46,797 nt of DNA from Clostridiales bacterium (GTDB lineage: Bacteria > Bacillota > Clostridia > Peptostreptococcales > Anaerovoracaceae): positions 1 to 46,797 of the forward strand of contig JALENW010000025.1 in the NCBI GenBank assembly GCA_022766365.1, written 5' to 3'. Positions within the stretch are counted from its first letter, which is position 1, and each line of letters starts with the position of its first letter. Shown here piece after piece: positions 1 through 8,455 of the stretch. The notes beneath the pieces are model-generated. The model ran no database searches. It worked only from the letters and a program-made list of their open reading frames with translations, and was not told the DNA's origin. A program made the translations under genes and the position numbers.

Positions 1-195
1 TTGCGATGTAATTTTTTCTGTAGTAACAAGAAAAAATTGAGAAAGGGGTCTTAGGGTACTCCCTAAAAAGCTGATTTCTAACATACGAAGTTATGGAAGA
101 AATCTATGCTTGCACGGACAATCTCCCATGAGATTTTCCAAGAAATTGCGATGATATTAAATTACAAAAACGTACGTGAAACAGGGAGAAAAAAT

Positions 196-1125
196 ATGAA
201 AGAAATTAAAGTTGTTGAACTTTTTGGGGGAATCGGATCCATAAGGAAAGCAATGATTAATTTGAAAATTAATTTTAAGGTTCTGGATTATGTGGAAAAA
301 GATGCGAATGCAGTTAAAAGCTACAATGCTCTTTATAATGAAAATTATATACCAAAAGATATTAGATGTTATTCATTGCCTGATGAAAAAATAGACATTT
401 TAATGCATGGAAGTCCTTGTCAAGACATTTCTATTGCAGGAAAGATGGAGGGAGCATTTCCGGGCAGCGGGACAAGAAGCAGTCTACTATGGGAAACAGT
501 AAGGATCGTATCTGAATGTAAAAGAAAACCTCAAATAATAATATGGGAGAATGTACAAAATGTTTTATCTAAGAATTTTGAATTCATTTTCTATGATTAC
601 TTAGATGAACTATCAAACCTAGGATATACGTCATCATGGAAAGTTTTATCCCCCATTGACTTTGGTATTCCGCAAACAAGACCTAGATTATTTTGTGTAA
701 GTGCAAGAGGAAAGACTAAATTTAATTTTTCAAATTTGAAAAATTTACCTATGAAAAATCTCGACGATTTTCTTGAGGAAAATCCCGGGAAACAATTTAT
801 TATATCGGAGACAACAATCAGGAGGTTGAAAAAATATCATCGTTTAAGAATCATAGATAAATATGCATATACAATCACCACAAAACAAGATTGTAATTAT
901 ATTGGATATATAAGAGTAAAAGATGACTGCTATAGATCCTTATCTACTATAGAAGTGTGCAGACTTATGGGGTTTTCAGATGATGATTTTAAGGTTCTAT
1001 CTAATCTTCATAAGACAAAACAGAATCAAATAAGCACAATCCTACATAGACAATTCGGAAATGCTATTGTAGTGAATATTTTAGAAGCTATTATTTATGA
1101 GTGCAAACGAAGTATTCTAACTTAG
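196..1125 (+). CDS. DNA (cytosine-5) methyltransferase, orphan
   Basis: Transfers a methyl group from S-adenosylmethionine to C5 of cytosine in a specific DNA site. All core motifs are visible in order: motif I ELFGGIGS (residues 8-15), motif IV GSPCQDIS with the catalytic Cys75, motif VI ENV (118-120), motif VIII QTRPR (160-164), and a C-terminal GNA motif X. About 309 residues is the compact size for the family, so the target-recognition region is short. I chose ATG 196 because AGGGAG lies just upstream; an in-frame ATG at 106 has no ribosome site and adds 30 residues unlike the family. No restriction endonuclease lies beside it, so it looks solitary. The stop codon sits inside the first unit of the 40-bp tandem repeats that follow. 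A 6-bp hairpin (51-66) lies upstream. AT-rich and in accessory DNA: probably horizontally acquired. Confidence 0.93.
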   Translation: MKEIKVVELFGGIGSIRKAMINLKINFKVLDYVEKDANAVKSYNALYNENYIPKDIRCYSLPDEKIDILMHGSPCQDISIAGKMEGAFPGSGTRSSLLWETVRIVSECKRKPQIIIWENVQNVLSKNFEFIFYDYLDELSNLGYTSSWKVLSPIDFGIPQTRPRLFCVSARGKTKFNFSNLKNLPMKNLDDFLEENPGKQFIISETTIRRLKKYHRLRIIDKYAYTITTKQDCNYIGYIRVKDDCYRSLSTIEVCRLMGFSDDDFKVLSNLHKTKQNQISTILHRQFGNAIVVNILEAIIYECKRSILT

Positions 1126-1252
1126 TAACAAAAAGTCCGGAAGTTAGAAATGAGAGGCAACTTAGTAACAAAAAGTCCGGAAGTTAGAAAAGAGGGGCAA
1201 CTTAGTAACAAAAAGTCCGGAAGTTGGAAAATGGGAACTTAGTAATAAAAAT
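1119..1252 (+). repeat. Tandem 40-bp repeats, IS30-end-like
   Basis: Three units begin at 1119, 1159 and 1199 (exact 40-bp period), and a shortened fourth begins at 1236. Each starts AACTTAGTAACAAAAAGTCC and continues GGAAGTT. The first unit supplies the last codons and stop of the methyltransferase gene. The same core occurs once more in inverted orientation at 2671-2698, next to the 3' end of the IS30-type transposase. The units are therefore probably copies of an IS30-element end or of its preferred target. Confidence 0.85.
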
Positions 1253-1349
1253 CATACATTTTTTAAAATGTCAAGATTATTTAAAAAAACTGGGCCGCAG
1301 AAACGGTTTTTAAAAGATATAATTTATATATAAGATTAATTAAATTATG

Positions 1350-1655
1350 TACCTTGAAAACTTAATAGACCAAAGCAGGACGTTTAGTTGTTTACGGAGA
1401 TGTAAGACTTAGCGCCAAGAACCTTCTGATTGAGGTTTCACTCAATCCATATGTACACTATTTATTTAAAGATAAGGAAATAAGAAGGGTAGCGACAAAA
1501 TAAAGTTCTTAAAATAGAGAGGTGGAATGCTCTAAAGTCCATGATGTAAACAATGATAATGATACTTCTAAAGTTGAAGCCGGTCCATCTGGAATAGGAG
1601 CGGGGGTGCGATTCCCATGTAGCTTATCCGAAAGCACCTGCTAAAGTCGTGGAAA
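1350..1655 (+). ncRNA. Candidate structured non-coding RNA
   Basis: No open frame covers this stretch, but nested pairing is visible. A perfect 7-bp hairpin pairs 1428-1434 with 1441-1447. It is enclosed by CCTTCT (1422-1427) pairing with AGAAGG (1483-1488). CCGG/CTGG close a 5-nt loop near 1580. An arm pairs AGC...GGTGC (about 1599-1609) with GCACC...GCT (about 1634-1642). Base composition is richer in G and C than the flanks. The block resembles large ornate bacterial RNAs such as HEARO/omega-RNAs of IS200/IscB-type elements, but no HNH or TnpB gene follows, only IS30. Family assignment is a guess; strand is inferred from GNRA-like loops and the neighbouring genes. Confidence 0.45.
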
Positions 1656-1729
1656 ACTTATATTTTGAATTTTGTCCTTTTATGCGGTATATTATAATAA
1701 AATACGATAAAAAAAGGAGAAATATTGCT

Positions 1730-2497
1730 GTGAAAAAGTACAAAATGATAACCTATGCTGATAGGATAAAAATTGAGGTTCTATATAACAAAGGATACAA
1801 GCCTAAAGAAATTGCTGAAGATATAGATGCTTCACTTTCAAACATTTACAAAGAATTGAAGGCAGGGATTTATTATAAAAGGAAAGGTGATAGAGAAGTT
1901 AAAAGTTATAGTGCATATATTGCTGAGGAAAAACACAACTTCAACAAGTCAAACAGAGGACCGGGATTAAAAATTGCCAATGATATTAACTTGGCTAATT
2001 TTATCGAAAAACAAATCTGTGATGAAAAATTATCACCGGAAGCTGTACTTTTGAAAATTAAAAGAAATCCTCAAAAATATAAATTTAACGTAACTATAAA
2101 GTCCAATAACACTATCTATTCATATATTGACAAAAAAATCTTTTTGAATTTAGAACGAAAGCATTTACCTGTTGCAAGGAAGAAGAAGACCAAGAGAAAA
2201 TCAATAGTAATTCATCGAAAACCTCCTGAAGGATATTCTATTGAAAAAAGAGATGAGTGTGTAGATATAAAAGAAAGAATTGAATTTGGACACTTTGAAG
2301 GTGACACAGTGGTTTCAGGTGGTGGAGATAAAAGTGCAATTCTTGTTCTTACTGAAAGGAAAACCAGATTCCCCATTTTCCTAAAACTAAAAAGAAACAC
2401 CACGGAGGAAGTGGCAAGAGCATTTGATAGATTAGAAAGGTCGTTTGGAGGTTCTTTTTATAAAATTTTTAAATCAATAACATTTGATAATGACTAA
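1730..2497 (+). pseudogene. IS30 transposase, N-terminal part (broken)
   Basis: Residues from GTG 1730 (AAGGAGA 9 nt upstream) form the N-terminal helix-turn-helix and the first part of the DDE domain of an IS30 transposase. The HTH region is ADRIKIEVLYNKGYKPKEIA; the first catalytic Asp is in GHFEGDTV. The frame reads through the second Asp (TFDN), then gains one residue and stops at 2497. The missing part, with the catalytic Glu, is on the opposite strand at 2700-3020. Without it the protein cannot be an active transposase. An upstream in-frame ATG at 1649 lacks a ribosome site and adds an atypical leader. Confidence 0.9.
2480..2492 (+). repeat. Left 13-bp inversion-breakpoint repeat
   Basis: ACATTTGATAATG encodes the TFDN-G of the transposase core. 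Its exact reverse complement lies at 3008-3020. The pair bounds the inverted 515-bp segment. Confidence 0.9.
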
Positions 2498-2626
2498 ATG
2501 TCAACATTTTTTGATAAAAAAAATAAAACTTTTTTACAAATGTAATTCTCTAACATTTATTGCCTTTTATTGTATTTTATTTTTCATTTTAACAAAATAG
2601 GAAAATAAAAAAATAAACATTCTCTA

Positions 2627-2660
2627 TTTTTAGGCACACTAAAATATAGTGCTTAAAAAT
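2627..2660. terminator. Stem-loop with A/T flanks
   Basis: TTTTTAGGCACACT and AGTGCTTAAAAAT form an imperfect stem with an AT loop. The U-rich flank on either strand makes it a possible bidirectional terminator. It lies between the two transposase halves; before the inversion it would have lain downstream of the transposase. Confidence 0.45.
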
Positions 2661-2670
2661 ACAAAATGTT

Positions 2671-2698
2671 TAACTTCCGGACTTCTTGTTACTAAGTT
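2671..2698 (-). repeat. Inverted copy of the 40-bp repeat core
   Basis: Read on minus, it is AACTTAGTAACAAGAAGTCC followed by GGAAGTTA, one base different from the units at 1119-1240. It begins two bases beyond the stop codon of the minus-strand transposase half, as expected for the right terminal repeat of an IS30 element. Confidence 0.75.
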
Positions 2699-2699
2699 A

Positions 2700-3020
2700 T
2701 TAAATAGCAAGTTTTGAAAAATTAATATTTAAATTTATGAGTTCGTCTAAGAATAGATCCTTGCTAGATCTCCCATCGAACATTTTTCTTGGATACTCAC
2801 TTACCCATTGTTGTAATTCGAAAATTCGTTTATTGAGTACATCTTTAAATTTTGTGCCCTTAGGAAACCATCTTCGTATAAATCTATTGTTATTTTCATT
2901 ACTTCCTCTTTCATGAGGAGAATACGGGTGAGCATAATAAATTTTAAATCTTATACCTTTTCGTCTTTTCGCTTTCTCAATACCCTCATATCCTTTAAAT
3001 TCAGATCCATTATCAAATGT
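2700..3020 (-). pseudogene. IS30 transposase, C-terminal part (inverted)
   Basis: The minus strand from 3020 encodes 106 residues beginning [13 protein letters not shown] and ending with TAA at 2700-2702. It carries the IS30 signatures YYAHPYSPHERGSNENNN (with the catalytic Glu) and RRWFPKGTKF. It has no start codon of its own. It joins in frame to the plus-strand half at the shared 13-bp sequence, so both are parts of one ancestral gene and not two unrelated elements. Confidence 0.9.
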
Positions 3021-3919
3021 TCATTATTGGCAGAAATATTTCGGATTTCGATATTCTGAACGAATTCATAATACATGATGGAGAAAGGGAACCATTTCTG
3101 TATAAAAATAGACATTTTCTGGTACACAGGAAAAATTTAACATCTTCAAGTAACAATAGCATTATTAGCATTGAAGATTACACTGAAAGATATAAATACG
3201 AAAAACTTACCCGTCAAGAAGCTAAAATGATCGCAATTGGTGAATTATTAGCAGGATTAGCTCATGAAATCAGGAATCCACTTGGGTTAATTAAAAGTTA
3301 TGTATACTTAATTAGCAGGGACATTTCTAAGCCACCAAACCCTGCAGATGTTGCTGCAATAAATTGTTCTGCTGATAGAATAAATACTTTAATAGAAAAT
3401 CTACTGGGATTTTCAAGGTTATCACGTGAAAAGACAGAAGTTGTCAATGTGGAAGAACTTATCAATTCCTCATTAATCCTTGAATATAAGACTCTGGAAA
3501 AACACAATATAGATATAAACGTGGATATTAAAAGAAGTCGTATAGAAAAAATCAGAGTCAATCCGGATATTTTAAAACTATGCTTGGTAAATTTAGTTAA
3601 TAATAGTATAGATGCGCTTAAAGATACCCAAACATCTCCAAAAAACATAAGCATAATTGTGTATGGAGATGAAAGTATACTAAAAATAGATATTATTGAT
3701 AATGGCGTGGGAATCAAAAAAGATTCCATAGGTTCTGTATTCAATCCGTTTTTTACCACAAAAGAGAATGGCACAGGATTAGGTCTTTACATATTGGATA
3801 CAGAGTTAAGAAGCATAAACGGTACAATATCTGTGCGGAGTACATATGGAACGGAAACATGTTTTCATGTTGAGCTTCCTATAGAGGTTGCAACAAATAA
3901 GGAGAGTAGTTATGGATAA
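3017..3919 (+). CDS. Sensor histidine kinase, N-terminally truncated
   Basis: Partner kinase of the adjacent sigma-54 response regulator. What remains is the end of a PAS-like domain (residues 5-55), the dimerisation/phosphoacceptor helix with His83 in [11 protein letters not shown], and a full HATPase domain with the N box ([10 protein letters not shown]), G1 (DNGVGI) and G2 (GTGLGLYI). The sensory and any membrane part is absent: the reading frame starts inside the 13-bp repeat at the edge of the IS30 element, with no ribosome site. The catalytic core is intact, but signal input is probably lost and expression uncertain. It overlaps the regulator gene by 8 bp, so the two were translationally coupled. 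Confidence 0.85.
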   Translation: MFIIGRNISDFDILNEFIIHDGEREPFLYKNRHFLVHRKNLTSSSNNSIISIEDYTERYKYEKLTRQEAKMIAIGELLAGLAHEIRNPLGLIKSYVYLISRDISKPPNPADVAAINCSADRINTLIENLLGFSRLSREKTEVVNVEELINSSLILEYKTLEKHNIDINVDIKRSRIEKIRVNPDILKLCLVNLVNNSIDALKDTQTSPKNISIIVYGDESILKIDIIDNGVGIKKDSIGSVFNPFFTTKENGTGLGLYILDTELRSINGTISVRSTYGTETCFHVELPIEVATNKESSYG

Positions 3920-5273
3920 CAAGAATTACCACATTCTGATTGTTGATGATGAGGTAGAATACCAAAATGTTGTTTCGAGAATCCTCAGTGTAGAAGGCTA
4001 TATGACAAGTACGTGCATAAATGGTCTTGAAGCACTAAACTTCATTGAACATAATGATGTGGATCTGATTGTGACGGATATACGAATGCCGGTTTTAGAT
4101 GGTGAAGAATTAATAAAGTCTGTAATTGCAAGGGGATATAACATAGATATTCTGGTGATTACAGCATTTGGAAGTATTGAGAATGCAGTGGATGCCATCA
4201 AGTTGGGAGTAAGTGATTATTTTGTCAAGAGTTCAAATTTAGAAGATTTGGTTTTGAAGGTAAACAGAATCTTTAGGTACAGTAGAATCAAGCGAAAAAA
4301 TGAAATTTTGATAAATAGACAAAATGCAAGCCGATTTTATTTAGAATCTAAAAATGATAAATTCCGAGAAATCCTTGATATATGTAAAAGAGCCGCAGAT
4401 ACGAATATAAATATCCTTATACTGGGAGAATCCGGAGTTGGAAAAGAAGTTGTCGCTAATTATATCCACAGTATCAGTAAAAGGGCTAAAGAACCGTTTA
4501 TTCCGATGAATTGTCAGGTTTTCCCTGAAAGTCTTATAGAATCTGAATTATTTGGACATGAAAAGGGAGCATTTACAGGGGCAATTACTTCCAGGATAGG
4601 AAAATTTGAGGAAGCTGATCAGGGAACTTTATTCTTGGATGAAATAGGAGATCTACCTTTAACGACACAGGGCAAGTTGTTGAGAGTTTTAGAAACAAAA
4701 AAAATAGAACGTGTCGGAAGTAACAAAAATATAATTTTGGATGTCAGATATATTTTCGCAACTAACAAAAACCTTAATGATGCGATAAACAACGGCACGT
4801 TTAGAGAAGATCTGTTTTTTAGGATTAATACTATTACTGTGAAAATACCACCTCTCAGAGATCGACGAGAAGATATACCGGAATTAATTGAATACTTTAT
4901 AAATAAAAATGTTATAGAGCAAAATAAGGGAGAGATAAAAATAGATGAAGATGTAATTCGTGTTCTTATGAGTTATAATTATCCCGGAAATGTGAGAGAG
5001 CTGCGGAATATAATTGAGCGAATGGTAGCTCTGAGTAGAGATGGAAGAATTACATTAGAGGATTTAAACACACCCGGAGGATGGCAGAGCTATAATACAA
5101 ATAGTTTGGCCAGGAGTTTAAAAGAAGCTAGAAATGATTTTGAGAAGAAATACATTGAAGAAATGTTAATCACATGTGGTAATAATGTGGAATTATGCTC
5201 CCAGCGTTTGGATATTACATCAAGACAATTATGGAATAAATTAAAACAATTCAATATATCAAGAAGAAAATAG
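3912..5273 (+). CDS. Sigma-54-dependent response regulator (AtoC/DctD type)
   Basis: Activates transcription by sigma-54 RNA polymerase when phosphorylated. Domains in order: receiver (residues 6-120, phosphoacceptor Asp56 in TDIRMP), AAA+ ATPase (about 145-380) with Walker A GESGVGKE (172-179), the sigma-54 contact loop GAFTGA (219-224) and Walker B FLDEIG (241-246), then a Fis-type helix-turn-helix at the C-terminus. 453 residues is typical. ATG 3912 is preceded by AAGGAG; the track-like upstream start lies inside the kinase gene. After the receiver Lys106 the usual Pro is replaced by Ser. The likely target is the -24/-12 promoter at 5426 in front of the TRAP genes, giving a DctB/DctD-like circuit. 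Confidence 0.95.
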   Translation: MDNKNYHILIVDDEVEYQNVVSRILSVEGYMTSTCINGLEALNFIEHNDVDLIVTDIRMPVLDGEELIKSVIARGYNIDILVITAFGSIENAVDAIKLGVSDYFVKSSNLEDLVLKVNRIFRYSRIKRKNEILINRQNASRFYLESKNDKFREILDICKRAADTNINILILGESGVGKEVVANYIHSISKRAKEPFIPMNCQVFPESLIESELFGHEKGAFTGAITSRIGKFEEADQGTLFLDEIGDLPLTTQGKLLRVLETKKIERVGSNKNIILDVRYIFATNKNLNDAINNGTFREDLFFRINTITVKIPPLRDRREDIPELIEYFINKNVIEQNKGEIKIDEDVIRVLMSYNYPGNVRELRNIIERMVALSRDGRITLEDLNTPGGWQSYNTNSLARSLKEARNDFEKKYIEEMLITCGNNVELCSQRLDITSRQLWNKLKQFNISRRK

Positions 5274-5280
5274 TGTTAAT

Positions 5281-5326
5281 ATATCAGTTTTACTGAAAAT
5301 AATTTCAGTGGAACTGATATTTTTTT
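5281..5326 (+). terminator. Rho-independent terminator after the regulator
   Basis: An 18-bp stem (5281-5298 with 5303-5320, two G-T pairs) closes a 4-nt ATAA loop and is followed by six T residues. It separates the two-component genes from the sigma-54 promoter of the TRAP operon. Confidence 0.9.
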
Positions 5327-5425
5327 CGTGGAATTTATGTTACAGATTGTAAAATTAAATTCGACACTAAGTAAAGAAACTGTTGAATCGCAGTTACCTG
5401 CATAGATTTTATGTTTGATAAAATA

Positions 5426-5442
5426 TTGGCAAGGAATTTGCT
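5426..5442 (+). promoter_or_regulatory. Sigma-54 (-24/-12) promoter
   Basis: TTGGCAAGGAATTTGCT matches the consensus TGGCACG-N4-TTGCW at all but one position, with GG and GC 10 bp apart. It lies 43 bp upstream of dctP and downstream of a GAFTGA-type activator, which together make the assignment strong. Confidence 0.9.
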
Positions 5443-5484
5443 ACAATTACATGTAAGAATATATTTTACGAAAGGATGTTAAAA

Positions 5485-6510
5485 ATGAAGAAAAAAATAT
5501 CATTATTACTTATGTTTGTTTTGTGTATTGGAGCACTAGTTGGATGTGGAAATTCAAAAGGCAAGAAGACAGCCTCAGATGAAGTAATCACTGTTAAAAT
5601 AGCTCATACAGATTCATCATCGAGATCGACACATAAATGGGCTGAATGGTTAGGTAAATATTTAGATAAAGAAGCTCCGGGTAGATTCAAGGTAGAAGTT
5701 TATTCTGACGGATCATTAGGAGATACCCCTGATGCAATTGCAGGCTTGGGATTAGGAACAGTACAGATTGTTTTCGACCTATCTTCAGCGTTCACACAGA
5801 TTGCAGGATATAAATCAGCATGTATAGATTTACCTTATTTATATCCGTCATATGATGAGTGGATTGAGGGGACATTTAAAAATGGCGGCTTAGAACTATT
5901 TAATGAAACTATTGCTGATGCAGATTTTTACTGCATTGATATGTACTACAATGGTATGAGACAGCTCATATCCAGGGATAAAATATATCATAATACGGAT
6001 GATTTAAAAGGACAAAAAGTCAGAATAGCTCAAAACGATCTTAATGTGGAAATGTGGAATGCTCTTGGTGCAAACCCTACGCCGATGGCATGGGGTGAGG
6101 TAGTTACCTCTTTATCTCAGGGGCAGATTAATGCTTTAGATCATTCACTAGGTGTATTTAATGACTTTAACCTGCACGAGATTGCTCCTTATATAACTTT
6201 AACTAATCATGCATCATCTCCATTCCCAATTGTTTGCTCTAAGAAGTGGATCGAGTCGCTTGATAAGAAGGATAGAAAAGTTCTTGAGGAAGGTATTCAT
6301 AAAATGGCGAAATCTCAAAGAGATGAGGAAAGAGAAAAGGAGGCAGAATATATACAGCGATTCGAAAAAGAAAATGCAGAAGTGTATGAATTGACTGCTG
6401 ATGAGATAAAAGCTTTTGAAAAGGCTAGTGAACCTGTTTATAAATGGATGCGTTCAAAGGCCGGAGATGAGATTGTTGATAAATGGCTTGCAACAAAACC
6501 AAAAAAATAA
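5485..6510 (+). CDS. dctP: TRAP transporter substrate-binding lipoprotein DctP
   Basis: Extracytoplasmic solute receptor of a TRAP (tripartite) transporter, which captures a carboxylate-type ligand and hands it to DctQM. A lipoprotein signal peptide ends in the lipobox LVGC (Cys21), so it is anchored to the outer face of the membrane. The remaining about 320 residues show the DctP fold signatures, including YYNGMRQL and LKGQKVRIAQ with the conserved Arg that binds the ligand carboxylate. ATG 5485 has AAAGGA at good spacing; an ATG at 5476 overlaps that site. It is first in the operon, and a hairpin behind it (6532-6554) may give it higher expression than the membrane subunits. The ligand cannot be read from the sequence. 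Confidence 0.93.
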   Translation: MKKKISLLLMFVLCIGALVGCGNSKGKKTASDEVITVKIAHTDSSSRSTHKWAEWLGKYLDKEAPGRFKVEVYSDGSLGDTPDAIAGLGLGTVQIVFDLSSAFTQIAGYKSACIDLPYLYPSYDEWIEGTFKNGGLELFNETIADADFYCIDMYYNGMRQLISRDKIYHNTDDLKGQKVRIAQNDLNVEMWNALGANPTPMAWGEVVTSLSQGQINALDHSLGVFNDFNLHEIAPYITLTNHASSPFPIVCSKKWIESLDKKDRKVLEEGIHKMAKSQRDEEREKEAEYIQRFEKENAEVYELTADEIKAFEKASEPVYKWMRSKAGDEIVDKWLATKPKK

Positions 6511-6531
6511 TGATAACACAAGAAATGAAAA

Positions 6532-6554
6532 GGGGACAAATCAAATCTGTCCCC
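6532..6554 (+). terminator. Intercistronic hairpin dctP-dctQ
   Basis: GGGGACA and TGTCCCC form a perfect 7-bp stem around a 9-nt loop, followed by ATTATTTT. The T tract is weak, so it probably acts as a partial terminator or a 3' mRNA stabiliser that favours the receptor gene. Confidence 0.6.
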
Positions 6555-6611
6555 CATTATTTTAATCAACTGCAGAAAGGAGTTTGTGATTTATAAAGTC
6601 ATATAAGTGCT

Positions 6612-7124
6612 ATGGAAGAAAAAAGGAAAGGCTTTTTTAATATTCTTAATAAAACTGAGGAAGTTTGTTTAGTGATAATGTTTGCCCTAATGGTTTTAGC
6701 CATTTTTTTACAGATTATTATGAGATTTGTTTTTAATAACTCTTTATCATGGTCAGAAGAACTGGGTAAATTTATTTTTGTTTGGATTTCATGGCTTGGA
6801 ATAAGCATTGGGCAACGCAAAAATGAACATATTAAAATTACAATGGTAGTAGATAAACTATCACCTAAATATCAAAATATTATTGAAATTGTTGCTAATT
6901 TCATCTTGTTAGTGATTCTGGCTGTAACTATTTATTATGCGATACTTTTAGTGCAATTTCAGCAGAATGTAAATTATGCAGGCATCAAAATAAGCTCTTC
7001 GTGGGGTTACTTATCTCTTGTCTTAGGTTGTTCATTTATGGGACTTAGGATATTGGGAAGGATTTATGAAAACTTTAGGATGCTCATAGGTAAAGATATA
7101 GAAGAACCTATTGATAAAATGTAG
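6612..7124 (+). CDS. dctQ: TRAP transporter small permease DctQ
   Basis: Small four-helix membrane subunit of the TRAP transporter. Hydrophobic segments run at about residues 16-38, 55-65, 93-113 and 131-149. The motif LSWSEELGKFIFVWISWLG is diagnostic of the DctQ family. 170 residues is the usual size. ATG 6612 has only a distant AGGAG (about 25 nt upstream), so translation may be weak or the start uncertain. It lies between dctP and dctM, in the same orientation. Confidence 0.9.
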   Translation: MEEKRKGFFNILNKTEEVCLVIMFALMVLAIFLQIIMRFVFNNSLSWSEELGKFIFVWISWLGISIGQRKNEHIKITMVVDKLSPKYQNIIEIVANFILLVILAVTIYYAILLVQFQQNVNYAGIKISSSWGYLSLVLGCSFMGLRILGRIYENFRMLIGKDIEEPIDKM

Positions 7125-7141
7125 TTAGGAGGAATTAATAT

Positions 7142-8455
7142 ATGGCAATAGGTATTTTGTTTATTTCTATGGCAATATTGCTTTTAATAGCAGTTCCGGT
7201 AGGGTTTGCTATTGGTGGTGCAACCATGTTATCCATGTTCACATCATCAGATTTAGATATGGTAATTAATTCTCAATATTGTTATAGCGGAATATTTTCA
7301 TTTACAGTTATGGCAATACCGTTTTTCATGCTAGCCGGGTTGATAATGTCAACTGGTGGAATTGCAAAAAGAATCGTTAATTTTGCTGCTGCACTGATTG
7401 ATTTTGTTAATGGGGCAATTGGTTGCGTGAGTATAATAGCGTGCATGTTTTTTGGGGCATTGTCAGGTTCGGGTATGGCTACAGCATCAGCCATTGGCAG
7501 TATGATGATTCCGGAGATGAAAAAACGGGGTTATGATCCGGCGTATGCAGCTACGATAATCTGTTTTGGAGGAATTGTAGGACCTATAATACCTCCAAGT
7601 TTATCCTTTGTTCTGTATGGTGCTTCCACCAATGTTTCAATACCCGACTTATTTTTGGCTGGTATACTTCCCGGAACATTGATTGGAGTTATCTTTGTGG
7701 CAACAAATATAGTTATGTGTACAATCAGTAAGACTGATTTAAAGTCGAGCAATGATGTAATATTAGAAAATATACCTGCCAGGGAATTTATGAAGAGGCG
7801 GATTAAGAACATATTAATTGCCACCAAAGAAGGATTTTGGGCACTTTTATCCCCGGTAATAATTCTTGGAGGAATTTATTCCGGTGTATTTACTCCAACT
7901 GAAGCCGCGTGTGTGTCAGTTGTATATTCTTTGATAATTAGTCTATTTGTCTACAAGGATATGACGTTGAAAGATTTGTATAAAACATTTCTTGACACAG
8001 CCGTTTTAAATGGAGTAACATCATTTCTGCTAGGGTATTCAACTGTTTTTTCTACATTTATGACTTTTGAAAAAGTTCCTCAGGGGATAACTGAGTTTTT
8101 AACAAATGTATCAGAAAATCCTTACATAGTACTGATGTTTATAAATATTATCCTTCTTATTGTAGGTTGTTTTTTAGATACGGTTCCTGCAATAATAGTA
8201 ATGGCACCAATGCTGCTGCCTACAGTTAAGGCATTGAATATAGATCCGGTACATTTCGGTGTAATAATGGCTGTTAACCTTGCTCTAGGTCTTTGTTCCC
8301 CGCCATATGGGTGTAATTTGTTTGTAGGTGCAGCCGTTGCGAAAATAAAAATGGAGTCTATGTTTAAATATATTTTGCCATACTTTATCATAGGTGTTAT
8401 TGCCCTTCTGATTATTACGTATATACCGGCTATTTCACTGGTTTTCGTAAAATAA
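7142..8455 (+). CDS. dctM: TRAP transporter large permease DctM
   Basis: Large permease that carries out ion-coupled substrate translocation. 437 residues with about 12 hydrophobic segments. Family signatures include FFGALSGSGMATASAIG near residue 105, GGIVGPIIPPS near residue 145 and NLALGLCSPPYGCNLF near residue 380. AGGAGG precedes ATG 7142 and the gene is 17 bp behind dctQ. No terminator is obvious right after the stop. Confidence 0.95.
   Translation: MAIGILFISMAILLLIAVPVGFAIGGATMLSMFTSSDLDMVINSQYCYSGIFSFTVMAIPFFMLAGLIMSTGGIAKRIVNFAAALIDFVNGAIGCVSIIACMFFGALSGSGMATASAIGSMMIPEMKKRGYDPAYAATIICFGGIVGPIIPPSLSFVLYGASTNVSIPDLFLAGILPGTLIGVIFVATNIVMCTISKTDLKSSNDVILENIPAREFMKRRIKNILIATKEGFWALLSPVIILGGIYSGVFTPTEAACVSVVYSLIISLFVYKDMTLKDLYKTFLDTAVLNGVTSFLLGYSTVFSTFMTFEKVPQGITEFLTNVSENPYIVLMFINIILLIVGCFLDTVPAIIVMAPMLLPTVKALNIDPVHFGVIMAVNLALGLCSPPYGCNLFVGAAVAKIKMESMFKYILPYFIIGVIALLIITYIPAISLVFVK

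Larger units (their letters stand above)
1657..3020. mobile_element. Rearranged IS30-family insertion sequence
   Basis: The two halves of one IS30-type transposase lie here in opposite orientations, the 5' half on plus (1730-2497) and the 3' half on minus (2700-3020). They share the 13-bp sequence ACATTTGATAATG, at 2480-2492 on plus and 3008-3020 on minus. Flipping 2493-3007 restores a continuous 356-residue reading frame followed by a terminal-repeat-like sequence (2671-2698). The left boundary is not clear; 1657 is approximate. The element lies directly against the truncated 5' end of a histidine kinase gene. Confidence 0.8.

Noticed and set aside
80-98. CATACGAAGTTAT, 12 of 13 bases of a loxP arm
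   Set aside because: No second arm or 8-bp spacer lies beside it, and no recombinase fits; a chance match is the simplest reading.
1119-1252. CRISPR array
   Set aside because: The 40-bp period leaves only about 10 bp between conserved cores, there is no variable spacer, and no cas gene is present; the core matches the IS30 end.
1579-1645. tRNA-like T-arm (GGGGGTGCGATTCCC)
   Set aside because: No acceptor, D or anticodon arms can be folded around it; treated as part of a larger structured RNA.
1350-1655. Group I intron or IStron
   Set aside because: I could not find the conserved core sequences expected for P7 (such as AAGATATAGTC) in this stretch.
2212-2403. Minus-strand 63-residue frame inside the IS30 transposase
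   Set aside because: It is fully antisense to the transposase coding frame, has no ribosome site and no recognisable family.
3017-3040. Intact full-length kinase start at the ATG at 3017
   Set aside because: This ATG lies inside the inversion-breakpoint repeat and has no ribosome site; the protein begins in the middle of a PAS-like domain.
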